A stretch of 64,000 nt of DNA, from contig DF241557.1 in NCBI GenBank assembly GCA_000507305.1, positions 1 to 64,000 on the forward strand, written 5' to 3'. The position numbers were made by a program, and so were the translations under genes. Shown here piece by piece: positions 30,456 through 43,200 of this stretch (the first letter of the stretch is position 1; each line of letters begins with the position of its first letter). The notes below the pieces were generated by a model. The model was not told the origin of the DNA. It did not search any database and worked only from the letters and a program-made list of their open reading frames with translations. The stretch comes from Breviolum minutum Mf 1.05b.01. Lineage: Eukaryota; Sar; Dinophyceae; Suessiales; Symbiodiniaceae.

Positions 30456-32065
30456 TTGAATTGCGCCATCTAGAGACATGCAGGCGACCCCCCCCATAAC
30501 GACTAGCCCCAGGTGGTTGTGCCATCTACAGACTGGGGGGATGAGGCATTTTCACCTATTCGTTAGTATTCGACGCCCTTTTGACCAAATAGCGATTTTT
30601 TTTTGTGACCCGGTCATCGGGCTCGCCCTCTGCTCCGGAATTTTTGGAGTATGTTTCTGATGTACATGGCGCAAGCATATAGGGTCGAAATACAAGGAGA
30701 ATGCCACCAAAAGAACGCAAATAATTGGAAAATAGAAAAAGAAGAAGAAAATGAAGCAAAGGGAACTCGAGAGAAATTTAAAGTAGACGTGCAAGAGCAT
30801 GTGCGAACATAAGCCAGTGCAAAGTAGATGGCGCAACCACGAACAGGTGCATACATGAAATGTGCCTGTGTCCAAGTAAATCGCGCAACATCTCCCAAAA
30901 TTTTGTCAAAACTATTCGCCATACATGGAGACAAAGGAGAATGCCACCGAGAGAATGGAAATGGATGAACAATGCAAGAGGAAGAAGAAAAATCAAGGGA
31001 AATTCAAAAAAACCATAAGCAGAAGGAAAATAGGGAAAGTTGTTGAAAATAAAGGGACATTGACCGAAAATTAGTAGACATGCAAGAGCCTAAGCGAACA
31101 TAACCCAGTGCAAAGTAGATGGCGCAACCACTAACAGGTGCATACATGAAATGTGCCTGCGTCCAAGTAAATCGCGCAACTCTCCCAAAATGTGTCGAAA
31201 TTATTATTGGCAATACATGAGTACAAAGGAGAATGCCACCAAAAGAAAGGAAATGGATGAAAAACACAAGAGAATGGAGAAAAGAGGAGAAATTTTGATG
31301 GGCAGATAGTGCGGGAGGAGCATTGAAGGGAACTTGACGAACTTGATTCAGAAAACTGATGAAATATTAGGACAAGAGTCAAATGGATAGACATACAAGA
31401 AAATACTGAAAATATGCTCAATTATGCCAGTGGAAAGTAGATGGCGCAACCCCCTGTAAGTTGGAAAATCTAATATGTCAAAATTAGTGACAGTGAATGA
31501 AGACAAAGGAAAACTCCACAAATACAGGGAAATTGATGGAAAACTGTTTTGAAAATGCAATGAAGGGGAACGGAACAATGTGAAAGGGAAATGTATTAAC
31601 ATATGTCTAGAAATGAACGGAAATCGATGAAGTATTAGGACAGTGAGTCGAAATCGATAGACATACAGAAAAATGATGGAACATATTATCAAGTACGCCA
31701 GTGCAAAGAAATGGCGCAATCCCTGAAAGTTGCTACATGGAATTTCTCCAAATGGATGAAAATCCAATCAATCATTTGAGAGGGGACACAAGACAACATG
31801 CACCCAAGTCCGCGCAAATCAAGGAAAATGACGGAAAAGAAACGCCTTCCCTTTAAGTATCAATAATTGAAGGCAAAGGAAACGGAAATTAAATGAAGGG
31901 GTTGCGCCATCTACATTTACCTGGAACACAAGTTTATCATTTGATTTTTTTTTCCCCGAGGGGCAAAAGGGCGTGAAATTGAGATGAAACGCTCGCCCTT
32001 TTTCAGCGAGGTGTTGAGCCATCTATGCAAATAAAATATCGTTTGCGTTGAGCCATCTATTTTTG
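30456..32065. repeat. Diverged ~290 bp tandem array with GCGCCATCTA motifs
   Basis: Units at about 30780-31070, 31071-31380, 31381-31650 and 31651-31760 share CCAGTGCAAAGTAGATGGCG, AACAGGTGCATACATGAAAT, GTGCCTGCGTCCAAGTAAAT and ACAAAGGAGAATGCCACC. The first two are the most alike and later units are eroded. Short inverted cores GCGCCATCTA (30466, 31905) and GAGCCATCTATGCAAATAAA (32012) flank the array. No coding signal on either strand: the purine-rich + strand merely opens long frames on the minus strand. Confidence 0.7.
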
Positions 32066-32238
32066 AAACGGTGTAGCCAAGTGGCCAACCTTTAAACCTT
32101 GGGGAATTGTTTTTTTTAGGCGTGATGCTACTGATGTAATTGGTCCCATCTATTTGGACATCCATTCTTGTTTTTTTTTTGTTGGTCTTTTTGGCACCCC
32201 CGGTGGGTTTTTCAGCCCTGTGGGCTCCCGGTGGTGCC

Positions 32239-32299
32239 TGGGGAAATGATCCAATTTGACTAGTATTTTGCACAAGGGTTGGTTCAACCACCACCTAGG
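32239..32299. repeat. PAL-A element, right half only
   Basis: CTGGGGAAATGATCCAATTT to GGTTCAACCACCACCTAG. The left arm is missing. Confidence 0.6.
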
Positions 32300-32596
32300 C
32301 GAGTTTTTGCCCCCTTGGAATTCAACCGTTAAAATTCCCTCGGTTTTTTCCAAAGTTCAATTTGTACTTTCGAAACGCCAAAGGATGAGAAAGGTGGACC
32401 GGTAGAAAACATTCTGCTTCAGAGCTTCAAAAAAACCCAAGAAGTATGGGGTGAACTTTTTTTCCGAAAGAAAGGTATTTTTGTTGACACCTTTAGGTGG
32501 TTTTTGTGGTTGTTTCTCGAAGATGTGTTTGTTATTCTTTTTACCCAAAACCTTGGGGGGTTACATGAGCTAGTCTTTTTTAAGAAAAAACTTACT

Positions 32597-32725
32597 GGGA
32601 TGTCCATGGTACTTAGTAAATGGATTACAACCCCTATATAGGTAGGGTTGTTTGCGTCCCGTAAAAGGGTGAAATAAACCAACCTACTAACTAGTTACGA
32701 TCACTTCCATGGACACTCTAGTAAA
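32597..32725. mobile_element. PAL-H palindromic element, CCATGG subtype
   Basis: CTGGGATGTCCATGGTACTT to CACTTCCATGGACACTCTAG. Both arms carry CCATGG in place of CCAGGAAG; the same subtype forms the inner element at 37656. Confidence 0.7.
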
Positions 32726-33209
32726 TCTAGTAATCACTTATTTCTTTAAACCATCCAAACATATCACGGGATACACCCCCAAAATCCTGAAAAATTGATG
32801 TTTTTTGCTCCAAAAATGCCACTCCACCGTCCTGCTCTCGGGAGCAACAATTTCAGTCTATTTTTCAGAGTGGTTTTTCACCACCGGTAGTCGTCACCTT
32901 CATCAGAATCTGAGACCCAATGCCCCCAATGCCACTTTCAGAAAAACTCTTTTTTGTAGGGCCGAAATATTTCTGGGGGGGGTTGGAATCCGTACCCTTA
33001 GATTCCTACAATTCGTGGGCCGAAATACCAGGTACAAGTGTGGTAACCCTAGTTACATCTAGTTACAGTTACCCATTTATAAACAAGGCCATTTATATGA
33101 TATTTATATGGGCCCCATATCTCCATTTATAACTGATTTTTGGACCCACCTCGTATGATGGTTCAACCACCAGCTTAGTTACACCTGTCTTTTTTTTGTT
33201 GCTCATCAG

Positions 33210-33267
33210 GACGGAAGGATCGCCACGAGGCAGTGACCTGACGTCTCAGTGCTGGCGATGGTTCCAC
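33210..33267 (+). CDS. Weak candidate exon
   Basis: A long pyrimidine tract ending GCTCATCAG|GACGG precedes a frame reading TEGSPRGSDLTSQCWRWFHV. The acceptor is good, but the donor (TTCCAC|GTGGAG) gives a phase that does not join 30273 to 34067, so it may be skipped or spurious. Confidence 0.25.
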
Positions 33268-33551
33268 GTGGAGATTTTTTGGATGGTTCCAGAAATGGAT
33301 GAATGGAAGTACACCTATTACACCCCTGAAGTTTAACAGCTCGCCTTGAAAAAAAGATACTCTGATTTGTTCAAAACATAGGTCCATTTTTGTTGCGTCC
33401 TTTCATCAACATGAGGTTCATCAACATTCCGAATGACTGAACTTGGTAAAAAGTACCTTTTTGTGGGACTCTTTCCAAGGCACCCAATGGGCAAATCGAA
33501 GGAAATGAGGGGTCCCTTATAGCTTTTGGAGAATCCAAAGTCAGCTAGAAT

Positions 33552-33688
33552 TGGATGTCCCAGGAAGTTAGTAAATGGTTGGTAAATGGCAATTGGGCTA
33601 TAACCTATATACTTATAAATGTGGTATGTTGGGGTTATAACCCACTAATCCTAACCTTTTACTAACTTCCAACGGGACATCCAAGTAG
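33552..33688. mobile_element. PAL-H palindromic element
   Basis: TTGGATGTCCCAGGAAGTTA to TTCCAACGGGACATCCAAGT. One of the clearest copies. Confidence 0.8.
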
Positions 33689-34066
33689 TCAGCTATTATT
33701 GGCTGCGGGTATCATGAGGAGCAAATTTCGGGCTAGATTCTGAAATTTTCCCTGAGGAGCAAAGGGTCGCAACGGATCGGTGAGGGTGGCGGTTCGCAGG
33801 TAACCAGCAACACTTGAGAATCAAACCAGTTTTTTTGAGTAAAGTTAGGGTTATAGGTTATAACTTTGTAACTTATAACTCCATTTATAAGGTGTATTTA
33901 TTTTGTTCACCTATTTGTCACCCATTGAAATCACTGTTATTTCTAGGGATTTTCTAGGGGGCCCATCTTCCATTTTTATACCAGTATATTAATACCATAG
34001 GCTTTTTTTTTGGTTCAAGACTTCATGGTCCTTCTCCGTTGTAGAAATCTCCCAAGGTCGTTGCAG

Positions 34067-34202
34067 TTCCGCTGGTGCTCGGAACGGCCTCGCGGGCGGC
34101 ATGAGCGGCATGGCGCTGCTGTCGCCACGCTTGGTGCCGGCCTTGAGGGCCTTAAGTCCTCGTGATACCATCGGCTTGTTGCGCTTAGGAATCAACCCGG
34201 AG
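34067..34202 (+). CDS. Exon: Ala/Gly/Leu-rich segment
   Basis: Acceptor CGTTGCAG|TTCCGC, donor AACCCGGAG|GTGCGT. One split base plus 45 codons, reading SAGARNGLAGGMSGMALLSP and continuing RLVPALRALSPRDTIGLLRL. Ends in phase 0. The minus strand is also open here, but the + splice sites and phase agree with both neighbours. Confidence 0.65.
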
Positions 34203-37200
34203 GTGTGCGTTGGAGGGTTACCCGTTGGAAGGAAGGGTTTGTTAGGGTCAAAGGTGATCGGATCAATGGTGTTGTTTCACCTACAAAAATATGGGATATA
34301 TTATAGGGTTGTAACCCATTGATCCGATCACCTTTGATCCCAATTTCCTGCAACATCCAAGTACGTGAAACGTCCCCAAAAATCATCGACATGATCGCGC
34401 CACCGTGTTTTTTCAACGTGAAACGGTGCTTGGAACCCCTTTATGGGATATCGGGAGATTTTGGGATGTTGGGATGTTTGGCAAAAAAGGTGAACCTGTG
34501 AAAGGGCAGCTACCCTTTGGAAGTCCAAGACTATTAGAATAACTAGGTGCTGGCAACTCAAATATTTTTGGAATGTTCATCCTAATCTGTGGGGAAATGA
34601 TCCAAGCATATTTTTCAATTGTATGGTTCAACCACCGCCTAGATTAGAATAACTGCCCCCTTGATTTGTTAATTGAAAATCCTTACTACAAAACAATGGT
34701 CCTTACTGGAAAAACACTGGAAATGATGGTTGGATTCCCAGGGGTTATATCGCATGGTTGAAGTATTTCCGTGATGATTATGAAGATGAAATGTCGTTAA
34801 GGGTTAATTTTTTCAATCCCTTAGATTTTTCGCAGATGATCATGGAATTTCCATGGATTTTTTCATTGGTTCTTTTTCGAGTTGAGAGTTAAGAGTTGTT
34901 TGAACCATATAGGGAGTTTGCACCAAAAAATTCATGGAACTGGTGAGTCCGCTAAAAGGTAACTGGAAAACCTTTAAAAGCTCCAGTGTGACAAAATATA
35001 GGGCCCGAGTTTCTGTGTGCGGCAGCCAACTTTCAGCTTTTGCACCAACTTTCTGGGCAGCTGGCGAAACCGCATGGGGTCATCAAATACCACTACCATT
35101 TTGGTGGACATTCAAAGAAGCAGCACATTTGTATGGTGAAATTTTCATGGAGGAAACCTATGAATTACTACAAAAGTGCCCCTGAAGTTTGGCATGGCAA
35201 GTGTCATGAATCATGCAAGGTTGGGCTTTTCAAAAAACCACTTCAAAAATGGGCTTATAACTTAACCCCTACCTATAAATTCCCTAAAAGAATGGCTAAC
35301 TGGTGTTATTTCACCCTACTTTTTGTGGGATGTCACTACATGTCACTCCATGGCGGTGTAGCTTGTCAAGCCCTGGGTGAGGCCTTAAGTGCTCGCAGCC
35401 CTGCAACGTCCAGAAGTCCCTCGCGAGGGGATGGCCTGCGCACCTTGTCGACAGCCAGCCGACGTAGCGGCGCCAGCAGCTCGCGCTGTCGTTTTCTGTC
35501 GCAGGAGGTGTGCCTGCTGGCGATGTGGGTTGGAGTCCTGGTTTTTATGGGTTTTTCTACAGGTTTTTTTTGGTGGTGGCTATTAAAAATATCATTAGGG
35601 GGTTGTTGGAGTGGCTTTACAACACCGTTTCGGACTATATTGTTCTGTTTTGTTTTTTAATGTTAGATAGTAAAAGAAGTGAGTGCATGTTGTTTTGTTT
35701 TGCTTTTTGATTGTTTTTGATCATTCCCACAAAAGAAAAAGGGAAACTTATGTAATTTTAAACCTGCTGGAAATTGGGTGTTTTGTTAAAAGGCAATTTC
35801 GTCAACACCACTTGGTCGGGAAGCATCTTTTCGTATCATGTATAGCCTAGGCGACCTCGAAGACTATTTGAAGACATTTCATGATTTACCCAAGTTGATA
35901 AGGAATATGATGGGAAAGTAGTATATGAATATGGTATTGTACTACCTACTGTAATAACGATATATTCCACTCTCATGTTTACCTCAAAAGATACGAGAAT
36001 GATGGTTGATGCGGGTTTGGGGGATGGGACGACATGGGATTTTGAATGGTCTTTCATATCAAGTATAGGACAGTATAGGGAAAAAAGTGAGAAATACAAA
36101 CCCTAGGCATCCAGTCATATTGTCAGCGATGATGAAGGGGTGTCCTTCATCACCTCAGCGTAGTATTTAGGTACCAGAAATCCAATCTCAGCAGGTGATG
36201 GGATTTCCAGGGCTGAAAATGATGGTATTTAGTGAATATACCTTGGGGTGCGAAACCCCCTCCCTGTGTAGCACATGAAGGGTTTGGTTGGGGTTTACCC
36301 AAGAATGACAATAATCCCGGTGGTGAGTGGTGACGGTGACTGCTACTGGGTGTGGGAGCATCCCCAAACACACTGTAAATCCAACGGATTGGTAGGCACA
36401 AATAACCTAGTGATAGTGTTCCAAATACCCCGTGAGAATGTGTTTTGGTATCCAACCCCCACTCCAAAACCACTTGAGCATTGAAACAAAACAGAAGGAT
36501 TTTTGGGGTGTTTAGGGGATGAAATCCTGCCCAGTTATCTGGGGATTATTTCATAAACCATGAAATAAGGATCTCGAATAAATAACCAGGATTCAATGGA
36601 ATGTCATAACCCTAAAAATCATGGGATCTTAAAATTGGTGGATCTGGAGATCCAAAAGACGCTATACTAACTTTGCAGGGTCCCATGATACTGAGGGAAC
36701 ATAATATTGGAATCAATATTCAAATTATCGAAAATATCTAAAGTTGCAAGTATCATCAATCTCTACACTGGAGTTCGGGTGTCATCAATCTCTACAGTTT
36801 GGTGATTCTTAGGAAAGGTTTTTTTTTTGAGCCTCACTTGCGAATGGGAGGACATACTGTTGATGGTTCAGAAATCCAGCTAACCACCAACCAGTTGAGG
36901 TTGGTAGTTTATCCCATTATTGGTAAACATCCTATGATCTTACAGAGTTGTGGGTTTTCTCGCCGGATTTCTGGTTGCCATCCAACCGTATGTCGGGATG
37001 TTGGCTGCCACTCTCAGGAGGAAGAACGTTTGGTGCTCAAAGGAGCCCAAGAGCGCATTCGCGCAGAAGCCCGCGAGCGCCGTGAACAGTTGAGGGAAGC
37101 ACAACGGTTACAGGTGCGGGGAACCCGGAAATGGACCAAACCCATAAGATCCATGGGACTGGCATATAATATACCTACGTTAGGTTGATCTTTATGGTAC

Positions 37201-40200
37201 ATGGATGGTATGGGTACCCACAAAATGGATGTTTTAAAATGGAAAACCCTATCTTTTAAATGGATGATTTGGGGGGAAACCCCCCTATTTTTGGGAAACA
37301 TCCAAATCGACCAGGTCGGAATTCGGTCACGTTCGCTGTTTGAACCGCATTAACTGAAAGGGTTTTTTGGCTGGGTTATAACCATCAACATACGCAAAGT
37401 ATAGGTGGTTATAACTTATACCATCCAGTAAACTAACATAGCTGGCTGGAAAACCCATCCTTTTTTAATAGGAGATACATCGACTCAAATGGTGGATTTC
37501 CCAGCCAGCTATCTTAGTTTACCAGGTCGTGTAACCTATAACTGGCCATAGGTCACCAGGTCGGAAGGTCACAGCTGCGGCTGGATGTCCCATTGGAAGG
37601 AAGTGATTGGGATCAAAGGTGATCGGATCAGTGGGTAGTTATAACCCAAATATACTGGGATGTCCATGGTACTTAGTAACTGGGTTATAACCCCTATATA
37701 AGTAGGTTATAAGTCCCTTAAGTAGGTTATAAACCAACTTACTAACTAGTTACGATCACTTCCATGGACATCCAAGTACCCCATCTATAAGGCTCGGAGC
37801 CATTGATCCTAACCATTGATCCCATCCACTTCCAACGGAAGATCCGGTGTTGGTTCGCATCAACTTAGAGTTCAACATGGGGTTATAAATTATTATAAAT
37901 TATAGGACCGAGAGGATGGGAGGCTGAAAATAAAACCATTGGAAAAAGGAAGGGGATCACGTCACCCCAAATTCTGAGAGGCATCCCTTCTGGTGCAATC
38001 CATGCATCGCTAACATCATCATCCATATATGGCAGTATTTGGCTGATGTTCATGATAAGTGTAACCAAATAAGCTCGATATACCTTAACTTACACAGTTG
38101 ATATTATCGATGTAATATGAGTATGGCATTGTTTAGAGTGCTCTCCCACAAAGTACCAATGGGAAATGAAGGTCAATGGGGGTCTACTAAAAATGTTCTA
38201 ATCCTAGTGGTGACTGTCACTGTTACTGGATGCAGGAGCATCCCAAGTTGTGTTATAGGTATCGGTATGGCATTATTGGTATGACATCGAATGTGTATAA
38301 GGACAGCCATTGAATTTTAGTCATTTAGCCAACCGGTATAACCTTCAACCTTTTTGGCAGGAAAAGTCAAACATGTATTACATAGTCTTCGGCAGAGTGA
38401 GTTTAGGACCCCATATTCTTGAGACATATCCAAACTTTGTTGAATTCTTGGGTGTGTAAGTAGGATTTTCTTGGTCGATAAATGGGGAGCGGAAAATTTG
38501 GAGTTTATTGTTGTTATGGGAATTTAAGGGTACCCCCTCAATGCCACCCCCCCCCAGAAACAAGGGTCGCATAAAGCCACAAGGGACAATGGTTAGTAAT
38601 AACCCCTTAATATAAGGCCTGCTATTTCCTACGAGGATGTTGGTTCCTAGTGGAGGAGCATGTCTCAACATCTGTCAAGTTCGGCATAAAGGAATCATGT
38701 GAGTAATGATCAGAACCTACATTGTTTAGGTTCTACTACATAAATGTTGGATTATTTTGGATCTACCCCCCCCCCACCCAGTAAGCATTGGCAAATGAAG
38801 ATTTTTGGTTGGAATTCCCTAGAATTGAACATGTAATCATCCTGATGGTGGCTGGCATCCTGGGGTGGGTGAACCCAACATATATTAGCTTATAACAAAC
38901 CATATTGAGGATCCCATCGTGAAAAGTAGCCTCTATTTCCAGCATGTCATGTACGTGAGCAGCGAATGATGAAACCTTGGTGAAAGTTGCTGTGTTTTTC
39001 CAAGGATGAAATCCTACCCACTTTTTTTTTAGGGATTGGAATGTCATCCAAGTATAAGGATTAACCCCCAGGATTCAATGGAATGTCATCCCAAGGTTTT
39101 GATCGATGCTTATGTAGCTGGCATTACTCAGGTGGTTGGTGTGTTGTTAGTTGAGGTTACCACCTCCATCCTGGCCTTGTTTCTCGCAAAGCTACCCCCA
39201 TAAGGAAGAAGGATTTGATAAAGGGTTACTCTATCAAGCATGGTAGTGTGTGAGGACCTAAGGTATTTTTTATTTTTGTTTAAGGTATGTGTGAATATGG
39301 ATGGAGAACTCATCACAATAATTACCAACAACAACTCTAGAATTCGAGCAAACATTTTCATCACCCATAGGATCCATGTATGGTGCATTTACCTATTATA
39401 AATACATTTACCATAAATATCAACCAAACAGAGGCAAATATACCAGTCCCATGGATCCTATGGGTCATAGTGGAAACGGGAGAACGTGACAATGGAGCCA
39501 TGTTTTTGCACGCTGCCACACGATTTGCATGCTTAGGTAGTGTGCTTAAGACCTTAGAGCTTTATATATTGAGCTTAGCCCTGGAAGCCAACCACCATTT
39601 CAAATAATGGTGGTTCCTTGTAATGCTGGTTCCTTTTGGATGATGATAAACCAATACTGACACAAAAAATGTGGGTGAAACTCGGAAGCCTTTTCGAACA
39701 GTTCCGAAGAAAACACTCCGAATCAACACGTCAACAGAACACGTCGATGCGGATGTAACCCACTAAAAGGGACACCTTAGGTTACCCTTTGGACCTGAAA
39801 TTTATATATTGGTAAAAAAACTCCCCCCAAAAATGAAGGAAACGTGCGTTCCTATGGTAGGTGTCGTTTTTTTTTATTCATCCCGGAACTTGTGTGAACT
39901 AGGTGGTGGTTTCAAATGTTTTTTAATGTTCACCCTGATCCTTGGGGAAGCTTTCCAATTTGACTAATATTTTTCAGATGGGTTGGTTCAACCACCAACT
40001 AGCCAGACACAAAAATGAATGTATTGTGAATGTTTCCCCCCTAAACTGAGAGTCTGAAGTAGGTAGGTGGTGAGGTTTTCGTTTCTGTGAAGATTTGTTC
40101 CCATTTTTGACACCTTAGCGTTGAATCCTTCAGTCGACAGGCTGAGCAAGAGCTTCTCGTGCGGCAGCAGCGGAAAAGCGCGGAGCGTGAGGCACAAAAA

Positions 40201-43200
40201 AGGCTCCTTGAGAAGGACCCGAAACAAAGAAGATACCTGGATCTTCCAGTTTGGGTGCTGAATGGATGATGTTTGGGGTGCCCATACACCATGACTAAGG
40301 ATTTATTTGGCACCCCTTGGAAGGTGCTGGTATGCAAAATTTTGATGGGTATATTCAGTATTCACTTTGAACTTAGTCACTTAGTCATTGCAACATTTGA
40401 AACTGGACTGTGTGTATCGCGATGAGCAAATCGAGCTGTTGGATGACCATTTTTCCTTACAAAATGATGAGCAAAGCGTCGCAATAAGGTGAGGGTCGTT
40501 CGCACCATCCCAGCAAAATTCTTTAAAAAATTATTGCTATTTCATTTTGAAGGACTGTAGATGCTGTTGCTGTTGATGGTGTTGGTTTGTTGTCACCAGG
40601 ACCGCTTCGAAGAATGGCGTCGACGCCTCGAGAAGCGTGACATGTCCAGAGCCAAGTTGTGGGAGAAGCGTCTTGGTCTAAATAGAAAACATGACTTTGA
40701 GAAATTCGGACACATCTATCTCTACAAAATCAATCTTTTGTCCATGGAAAAACATGGTGAACATGAAATAATGCCATGGAAATATACAAATCAAATCCCA
40801 TAGGATCCATGAGAGGATGTGACGATGGTATGTTTACCTACATGGATGGTTGATTGTTATGGGATCAATGTAGGTAAATATACAATCGTCCCATGGATCC
40901 TATGGGGTGTGTTTTCACTGATTACCTTTATTTTTTTTTGAAATTATTATATTCCAGAATTTGTGGTTTACATAGTGGGAGCTCAATAGTGGGATTACAC
41001 AAAATCAATTTCCAAGCTTTCCTTCCATTTAGACTAGAAACATGTATTTGTAGCCCCTGAGAAATTTCATCTTTGTAGTCAGTCTCGCCGGTTTATATTT
41101 TTCAACTGCCTGCCCTGACGTCACCCTGGAAACTTCAGTGCTTGGATGTCCCAGGAAGTTAGTAAATGGTTAGTAATTGGGTTATAACCTACCTATAAAT
41201 GGGATATATTGGGGTTATAACCCACTTACTAACCATTGATCCTAACTTCCAACAGGACATCCAAGTGGGGATGTATTCGTTTGCTGGTGTTTCTTCTCCC
41301 CAAAAAAAATCGTGTTTGACCTCGGAACTTGGTGTAACGGCCCGGGCAACGATGGTTCAGAAATCAGGGGGATTGATTTCTTCATGTGGTAAATATTTTG
41401 GATATATAGCCGATCGCATCCATGTATGGTATGTTTACCTACATTTACCATAAAAATCAACCAAATGTAGGTAATATACCATACATGGATGCTATGGGAT
41501 TGATAGGATTCCAATCACCACCACGATTATTACAATTTGTTGTACAGAATCCCTATAAGTTGATTTTAGACAGTTCGAATTGGTGCTAAAGATTTCAGAG
41601 GACAACAACAAAAACTCATCCGAGGAGTCCAAAGGCACACAAAAAAACAGGTGACTGGTTTCCCATGTTTTTGTCGGGGGAATTTTGTACACCCCGAATT
41701 TTTTGGGCGAAAATGATCTCAAACCAATTTACTTGGTGACAGGTGCGGTTGCATGACTCCCAAATTTAAAATCAGCTAATGGTTTATTGGTGGTCTGGGT
41801 TGGAAAGGGTATACAGTATACAGTATACAGTATACATGCATGTGTAATAACCTTACCGTACAAATTTAGGCATTCATGCAGGTTAAAAACAATGGGGAAT
41901 AGATTTGGGCATAGCTAATGGTCAGAACATATGATGGCATTATATAGAAGTCGAGAATGAACCAGGTGTTTCAAAGTGATCTTTTGATCCCCTGGTTGGA
42001 GGTCACTTAACCTTTTTGAAAGGGTCACTTCGCTATCCCAAAAAGGTCGCAAAGAATTGCCCAAAAACTCTTTTTCTAAATTTTAATGATTCCGGCCTGG
42101 AAAAGGACGCGATCAGCGCAGTAATACTTGTAGAGTCACTAGCAACGGATTTTTTTAATCACTAGCAAAAGTTTTATGGGTGGTTACACAGCACCGTCGG
42201 TGTTGGTTCTCCATTGATGTTTTCATTTTCAACTGAGATATCCCCCCAAAAATGAAATAGATCGTTTGTGTAAGTGAGTTACTTCATGATATTTCAGTGG
42301 ATGATTGTCATAATTCATTGATATTATCGAAATTCAAAACCACCAATCTTTATGACATGATTAACGTCCACACACCCCCGCAAATGACCCATCCCAAAGC
42401 CTTCAAGCACAGGTTCCCACGCTTGGGCACCGACCACGAGCCACCTGTGACCGCGGTTCCCTCACCACGTCGCTCGCTGAATGCGTCGCCGCGGTCCCCG
42501 GGCTCCGCGCGCTCCGCGTCGCCCATGGGGGCGTCGCCGCGGACGCTGACGCCGCGGCCGTCACAGGCGGGTGGCATGGTGCGATGGTGGGGGGCGGGAT
42601 CATGCCAGTTAACCATTGGGCCGTTGGAACCATTCCAAATGGCTTGTAAATGGAGGTTAATACTAATACCTTTTTTGGTTGTGATTTATGATATGCCTGA
42701 AAATCCAACGAATATCTTTTGAACAGTCTTTCCGAAAAGACCATTGGATTGTGGAAAGGGTTTGTAATCAACAATTTCAGTGGACTAAATACTTTTTAAT
42801 GGTCTTTGACTTCCAGGGTATATGGTATACAATTCTGATTTATTTTGATGAACCTGCCAGATTCTGTATTTTAAAGTATGGAAACTTCAACCTATAGTGT
42901 GACTGGAAGTTCCTTGTTTTTGCGGAACTAGGAGACTTGGTTGGTCTATGTCAGAAATCACGATTCATATCATCCCAAGTAGTTTCGTTTAAAGGGAGTC
43001 CTCCAAAAACCATCCAAACCTGAGCAGCTTTAAAAATGCCCATGTTCCATCAGGATCATAGTAAGAGCTACAAGCCAAAAGGCCAAAAAAACCAGTTATA
43101 AATGGAGTTATAATTCCTTTTCTGGAAGTGACCTGATAAATCGGCAACTGGAATTTCTTAAGGGTATCATTTATAGGGGCTGTAACTCCAATTTATATAT

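Noticed and set aside
30552..31767. Several 60-139 codon minus-strand frames
   Set aside because: They arise from the purine-rich strand of the diverged tandem array; similar residues recur because the DNA repeats, not because of a protein family.
33710..33800. Short exon-like segment GAGGAGCAAAGGGTCGCAACG before GTGAGG
   Set aside because: A related segment (GATGAGCAAAGCGTCGCAATA) occurs at 40460-40495, also before GTGAGG, and the surrounding sequence is partly repeated, so a dispersed repeat is more likely than an exon.
35040..35660. 206-codon + frame
   Set aside because: Only the 35382-35507 part has exon composition and splice sites; the rest is intron on both sides.
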